From contig JBCAQO010000012.1 in the NCBI GenBank assembly GCA_039111635.1, forward strand, positions 1,674,001-1,738,000: 64,000 nucleotides of DNA, written 5' to 3'. The notes under the pieces are model-generated. The model was not told the origin of the DNA and made no database searches. It was given only the letters and a program-made list of their open reading frames with translations. Within the stretch, counting starts at the first letter, position 1; each line of letters starts with the position of its first letter. Positions 58,342-64,000 of this stretch are shown here, piece after piece. Origin of the DNA: Heterobasidion occidentale (taxonomy: Eukaryota > Basidiomycota > Agaricomycetes > Russulales > Bondarzewiaceae). Made by a program: the position numbers and the translations under genes.

Positions 58342-60528
58342 ATGGGCGTAGGTAACATCTCCTTTCCACTTGTACCGACATCCTTGTTATTGACAGTCTT
58401 TCATTTTCGGATTGTAGTACAGCGCTAGAATAGCCGCCAACCCAGTACATCTCACTAAGCGACACCATTATTAGGAGCTCACAAATGAACTTTCATACAG
58501 TATGTGGTCGGCTCTTTTGCGTGTATAGGCGGTGGCCTTTTTGGGTTGGACATCTCGTCCATGTCTGGTGTGCTCAACGTGAGTGATATTGGTTAGGTTA
58601 GGTCAGCAGCAAGAGTGGTCACTGATCATTGCATGTTGAGCCTCTAGAACGATGCCTACCTGAAGACGTTTAGCTCAGTGCGTGTTATTTGGCCTCGACA
58701 ACCGTGTTGTCTGCTTACTTTGGCGTAACGAAGCCCGGTCCTAATGCTCAAGGTGCAATCGTTGCTGCCATGCCTGCGGGTTCGTTTGTAGGCGCGCTTG
58801 CCGTCAGTGCTCTTGCCGATAAATTCGGCCGCAAAAAGACTGTAATCCTTTCTGGTATCATCTGGGTCATCGGCTCTATCTTGCAGTGCGCTTCAATCGT
58901 ATGCATCTCTTATTTTGACAGCTTTTCGTTCTATGATATAGGGTCTTTCCCCGATACATAGAACCGAGGTATGCTTGTCGTTGGTCGTATCATCTCTGGT
59001 ATCTCTGTCGGCCTTGCGTCCGCTGTTGTCCCTGTCTATCAGTCAGAGATTACGGCTCCTCATATTCGGGGACGTCTCGTCGCCATTCAGCAATGGTCCA
59101 TCACTTGGGGCATCCTCATTCAATACTTCATCCAGTTCGGCTGCTCTTATATTCACGGAGTAGCCTCGTTCCGAATCCCATGGGGTCTCCAAATGATACC
59201 AGCCGTAGTTCTCTCTACGGGCATGCTGGCGTTCCCAGAATCTCCACGATGGCTCATTGATCATGGCAGGTTCGTCTTCTCATATCGAATAGACACCTGA
59301 CAAGTACTAGGGTGCTAACAAGATGGCACAGGGAGGATGAAGCAATCCAGATCCTCGCAGATCTTCATGGTGGAGGTGATCCTAACAATGCACTCGTGCA
59401 GCTTGAGTTTGAGGAGATCAAACACCAGGTCTACTTTGAGCGTACCGAGGGCGCCAAGTCTTACTTGGATCTTTTCAAGCCTGGAATTTTCGTCGCGTCG
59501 GGCTCGGCGCATCGCTCCAGATGTGGTCTCAGCTATCTGGCGTGAATACCATGATGTGAGGTTATCTCGCTTTCTTCATCTTCGTTGATTCTGACTATGT
59601 GCCTGTAGGTACTATATCATCTACGTGTTCCAAGGCGCTGGTCTGACAGGCCGCCGTGGAAACCTGATCGCCGATTCTGTTCAATATATTCTCAATGTTG
59701 CCCTTACTGGTTGGTCCCCTTAGTACGTGCTCAGTTACTTTTGATATCGACAGACTTGATAGTACCCGCCATTCTCTACATTGATCGCTGGGGTCGCCGC
59801 CCTATGCTTCTTGCTGGCACACTGTTCATGGGATTCTGGCTGATGCTCGTCGGCGGTCTGCAAGGCAGATACGGACACTGGGGTACGGTCGGCACCGATC
59901 GCGTTTGGATCATTGACGGACATGAGGGTGTCACGAAGGGTATCATCGTCTGCTCCTACCTCTTTGTGTGCAGGTGAGTGACAATCTCTCTTGTCTCTTG
60001 GTATTTCTGGTTCTTAGAACGCGCTCCTAGCTTTGCAGTCACTATGGGTCCAGGTCCGTCGCGCCATCGTCTCGTATATATGTTTTTTTAACTTTTTTTG
60101 CCAGTGTCTTGGACTTACCCGGCTGAAATATTTCCGATGCGTGTGCGTGCGAAGGCTGTCTCGCTATCCACCGCGGCCAACTGGCTGTTCAACTTTGCGC
60201 TCGCATGGGCAGTCCCACCCGGGTTAAGCTCCATCGCATACAAGACGTACTTCATCTTCTGGTACCTTCAACTTTGCAGCATTTATCCATATCTTGTTCT
60301 GCTTCCCCGAGACGGCAGGTCGGACACTGGAGGAGATCGAGGCTGTTTTCGAACAAGGCCATATCTTCACCGCGTGGAAGGTCAAGAAGGATGTGGGGAG
60401 GAAGACGCTCGAGGATGTCATTTCTCATCAAAAAGATGTAGTGGTTCGTACACTTCTGACTCTACACGGCACCCCTCGCTGACATGAGTTATATATAGCA
60501 CGATGATGCAGATGAGAAAATTGTTTAG
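58342..60528 (+). CDS. MFS sugar transporter (sugar porter family)
   Basis: Second sugar porter of the window. Tiny first exons (58342-58347, 58418-58444) spell MGYSARIAANP and join 58501-58578 (YVVGSFACIGGGLFGLDISS), then 58648-58677 and an exon from 58734 after an intron ending CGTAACGAAG. Motifs: GAIVAAMPAGSFVGAL, DKFGRKKTV, MLVVGRIISGISVGLASAV, SEITAPHIRGRLVAIQQW, AFPESPRWLIDHGR, DRWGRRPM, TYPAEIFPMRVRAKAVSL and CFPETAGRTLEEIE. The last intron (GTG|GTTCGT to ATATAG) leads to the end HDDADEKIV. It sits between the two vWA paralogues. Confidence 0.87.
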
Positions 60529-62177
60529 GACCCCACGACCCCAGCCGTTCGCTTTATTTTTCGTTGTGTTTCAAAAAAAAATCAGAGACTGTATGCCCCT
60601 TGCTCATTTCTTTCTTGTTGTCTCTGCGTTTCATGAATTGAAATATCTAGGACCATGAAGTAAGCGATTGTCTGATTGTCTCAGTCGGGGATAGCAGGAA
60701 AGCGAAAGCGAACCATTGCATGCTAGCATTTAACTTCCACCCTCCATCTCGGCTGCCCGCTTCCTCGAAATGGTCCAATAAGTTTTGAACGCGGCCGAAT
60801 ATTCAGTCCCTGATTCGTTAAAAATGGGGTGTATATTGGAGATAATGGAAATTTTGGCAGCTTTCACCGGAGGAAGCAACTTGAGCTTGCCATCTCGCGA
60901 AAGAGCCGGCATACGAGCGCGATGAAAAACTATGAGCACGGAAGCAAAGCCCCACAGCGACCATCCCGATGGCGGTTTTCTGTTCTGGGAAATGTTCGAA
61001 GAGAAACTGGGCCTGCTGAACGAGTTGAGAGACCGTCGCGTGCATAGTCGCAGTATTATGTCCTTGACAATCTCTGAGCTCCCAAAAGGTCAGTGCGTTG
61101 TGAGACTGCGTGCTGCTCTCTGGGATCACCTTGCTCAAGATGATGAGGAAGTCGGGAACACGGATTTGAGCCTCTTGAGCAGAGAACGGAAGATCTTTCT
61201 CCACATTATCTTACGACTTGCTTCCGTTCTCACGGGACTCGGACTGGCTTTCTTTGAGATCATCTCTGCATCTTCTCCTGTCTGGTCTTCTCGCTTGACA
61301 TCCGCTTCTTCGTCTTCGTCTTCTATCTCAAAGACACCAGCTCTTCCAACGCTAACGTGGGTACTCTGTGGGTGCATTAGGAACACTGATCCCACATGAC
61401 TCGGATCGGACTGCGCTATACAATCCTGAGATCATTTCAGCGAGTTCAATCAGGTTCTTTATAGAAGGAAAACCTGCCGGTGACGATAGCTGACAGGCTC
61501 TTAGAATCTAGCTGAACTAGCGATGTTTACCGGCTCCGTGTTGCTGGTACTGCATAGATTCAAGAAATGTTCCGACCAAACCGAGTATATATGGGAGTAG
61601 AAAACACCACACCTTTGAAGGAGACTCCTTGAGAATTTAATTCATCGCAAGGGCGACCGCACGAGTTAACAATCGGTAGAGATAGGGTTGAGGCCAGACG
61701 GAAACTTGTCCACCATGGGCATGATCGCCACGCAAGGCGTTGAAACTGAGAAGTAAACCATACAATTCATACCATTCAGATTTGCCTCCACCTTGACGGG
61801 CCTCCTCTATGATCATGCGAGGATATTCCACGTGTTCGTCTAGTGATATGGAGACCTAGGCAGGCCAGTTATCATGACGTGGATGAGCAGACTGATTTCC
61901 TGACGTCGATGCAATATGAAGGAGCGGTAGAGAGGGGGATATTCGGTAAAATCTCACTGCAGAGTCGCCATGATCTTATTTGATGCAGACAGTAATACAA
62001 TGTTCGAGTCGGTTCCAGCATTGTTGCTCGTATCCTACATTTATCAGTTTCAATACACCTCGTTGGAGAGTCAACTGATCGACAACTTTGATCCCACGCA
62101 AAAACATGGCGACAAGAGACTGCATTGACAGTGCACGAGGGAAAGATTGAATAACATGGTGAAGCATCAGAAATATT
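60529..62177. other. Gap with gene fragments of unknown origin
   Basis: 1.65 kb between the transporter and copy B. Frames on opposite strands overlap at 60818-61399 and neither can be preferred. A minus-strand exon-like block lies at 61637-61850. No complete gene could be built. Confidence 0.4.
61637..61852 (-). pseudogene. Exon-like fragment ending WPQPYLYRLLTRAVALAMN
   Basis: Begins after an acceptor-like CACTAG and reads DEHVEYPRMIIEEARQ, then SEWYELYGLLLSF, AHGGQVSVWPQPYLYRLL and a stop. The composition looks like a real C-terminal exon, and it resembles C-terminal parts of fungal nuclease-like or crinkler-type proteins as I remember them. No upstream exons were found in the remaining space, so it is probably a remnant. 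Identity is a guess. Confidence 0.25.
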
Positions 62178-64000
62178 CTAGCCACGGATAAGAGAGGCTC
62201 GAGTCTTCGTGAGCGAATCGGCAATTCCCAAAAATGTCTCAGCCAGTTGAATCTACCCGGCAATTCGTCAGCAAATGGACGTGGACGGTAAAATGAAGCA
62301 TACTGTATCTAGAGCATCCGTATAGGAGCAAGGAATGGCCTTTGCTGAAGACATCTGGTCCTGCGGAGCATCTTTATACACTTCCTGAGCGATCTGAACC
62401 ATGCGACGTAGGCTGTAGGAGCTTTGATCTTGTCCAAAAGATACGGCATGGAAAGATAAGGGTTTCCTTGACGGGTGTGCGTGAGGCCCTTAGATCTAAA
62501 GAGGCGGTGTATTGTACTGGAGTATTAGGCTTACCCTAATGTGACTGCCTTGCGGCAAATATCGTAAACTGTCGCGTCGCTGACCTCAGCTTCGCCATCG
62601 CTCAAGAAAACCAACACGGGAGCCCTACGCACAATTTCAGCGACAAGAGTTCCAGAGCTGACAATTTCACCAACCTTTCAGGACTGAAGGAAGACTGCAT
62701 TGCCTTTTGAGCATCTTTCAACGCAGCCTCAAAGTTGGTGTATAAACACTCTTCTTGTGTGAGTATAAGGTCGAGAAGTTGGTCGGGCGTGCTGGAGAAG
62801 TCATTTACGACTCGAGTCTGATTGAGAAGATCAATACACGAAATCTGTCAACGGCACTCTTCGAATGCTTACTCGTGATGACGTGCTGAAGGTAACCACG
62901 GAGTACGCATCACGCCGAGCTCCATTTGCAGACTGAACAACAGCTTGGCGCGCAGACCAGAAACCATACAGAGCGGAGAGAACAGCACCGTATCTGTTAT
63001 TGGCTTTCTTAGAGATCATTTGGTACGACGGAGTGTTGGGCAAGGGCCGACGATCTGGCTGCGTCATAGACCACGAACTTTGAAAGAAGTAGAATGAGCA
63101 AATGAATCATCCCTCCGGAATCAATCATGAGGTTTACCTGTCAATCACGAAAATGCTGGGAATGTGAAGGGTTAACGATTGCGCATCTGCAGAGATCGTT
63201 CGAAAGACATACACATGGAAAGACTGCCGCAACACTACTGGATTTGCGCAATTGAAAGAGTGCCCATCGTGCGAAACATACCCGAGTGCACTATCCGGAG
63301 CTGTGTTCAGGGACAGAGGTGCATGGAAGATCTCCTTAGTGCAGAAAGACTGCGATCCCGTGGTCGCGTGTTCTGAGCCTGAAGAGACAATTTTATAGTT
63401 CAAGTTAAATAAAATAGAGGTTTACGCACCCCCGCACATCGAATCACTTCATTTTTTTACCTATTAGAAAAATTAAAGTGAAGAGGCTGTGAAGACTGAC
63501 CATCTTGCGAATTCCGCTTGTTCTTCATGCGAGAAAGGGTCTGAGAAGTCTAGATTAGTACTGACATGGGACGGAAACTGAAAAAGAGAATTCGGTACCC
63601 TTGAAGCCTATGAGTGATGCTAGTTAAATATCAGCTTGAACAATTTGAGACCTGGCCATACCGAGGCGTGCCCAGTGTAGACGATGAGATATCCAATCTT
63701 TCTCGCGATCTGGGGATGGGTGCATTCTCGAGGCAGTAATATGTTGCACTTCGGTGTCTCGGCAAGTCTCTCCCGCTGCGCTGCGACTGCAGAAGGTAGA
63801 TTAAATACAGACCAAGAGATGGTTTAAATGATGTACCAGAAATCAATGTGCGCGTGACGTCCCTGCGATGTACAAACCTACTGCTCGGTGAGTATCACAT
63901 GGATTTGAGGTGTCAGATACTTTGAAATCACCATATTGCATAGCATGGGAGCGCCATCATCGCCAGATCCAAACCTATGGCCATCCAATTCGACAGAATC
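62178..64000 (-). CDS. Giant vWA-domain protein, copy B (C-terminal part, runs off the right edge)
   Basis: Paralogue of copy A, matching its region 47005-48866 along its length. From the right edge: VELDGHRFGSGDDGAPMLC, then ALGYVSHDGHSFNC, SIFVIDR joined over an intron to SWSMTQPDRRPLPNTPS (MIDAS DRSWS), NRYGAVLSALYGFWSARQAVV, DAYSVVTFSTSSRVSI and the end LAETFLGIADSLTKTRASLIRG with a stop at 62178. The GTPase and N-terminal parts would lie beyond 64000. Relative to copy A the MIDAS Gly is Trp, while the metal-binding Asp, Ser and Ser remain. Confidence 0.75.

Noticed and set aside
60818..61399. Candidate genes on both strands (155 and 128 codons)
   Set aside because: Mutually exclusive and without a recognised family; left as unassigned gap content.
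1..64000. tRNA, rRNA and transposase genes
   Set aside because: I looked for conserved T-arm-like sequences, rRNA segments and reverse transcriptase, integrase or transposase motifs and saw none I could support.

Overview
The window looks like nuclear DNA of a filamentous basidiomycete, most likely an Agaricomycete. Genes are dense on both strands and split by many 45-70 base GT-AG introns. Several protein families are typical of mushrooms: a flavodoxin-fold quinone reductase starting MCFPSKK, a single-pass membrane protein with a 'CLAYNT' repeat, and giant vWA-domain proteins. I saw no tRNA, rRNA, CRISPR array or intact transposon.

Layout. 0.4-4.0 kb: two neighbouring paralogous genes of unknown function. 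4.0-7.7 kb: very GC-rich, tandemly duplicated, low-complexity DNA without a credible gene. 7.8-13.6 kb: COP9 signalosome subunit 3 and a quinone reductase. 14.2-27.8 kb: a probable carbohydrate-use block with a divergent GH3 glycosidase, a Gfo/Idh/MocA oxidoreductase, a Zn2Cys6 regulator, a sugar-porter MFS protein and an L-arabinitol/polyol dehydrogenase. 27.8-31.4 kb: a perfect 39-bp inverted repeat, two related short repeats and a small membrane-protein gene. 31.4-46.0 kb: housekeeping genes (carnitine acyltransferase, ADE8-type GAR transformylase, ISA2, a dual-specificity phosphatase, RHO1, an O-fucosyltransferase-like protein and ATM1). 47.0-64.0 kb: an AT-richer accessory region with a ~10 kb gene for a giant protein joining a guanylate-binding-protein-like GTPase, a Cys-rich zinc-binding stretch and a C-terminal vWA domain. 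A second sugar porter follows, and a second vWA paralogue runs off the right edge.

Several well-conserved genes (CSN3, ADE8, ISA2, RHO1, the phosphatase, the Gfo/Idh gene, the O-fucosyltransferase-like gene) can only be read through if single bases, mostly missing from short homopolymers, are allowed for. This pattern suggests uncorrected sequencing indels more than mass pseudogenisation. Exon coordinates were read by eye from splice consensus and homology to remembered families; no search was run.
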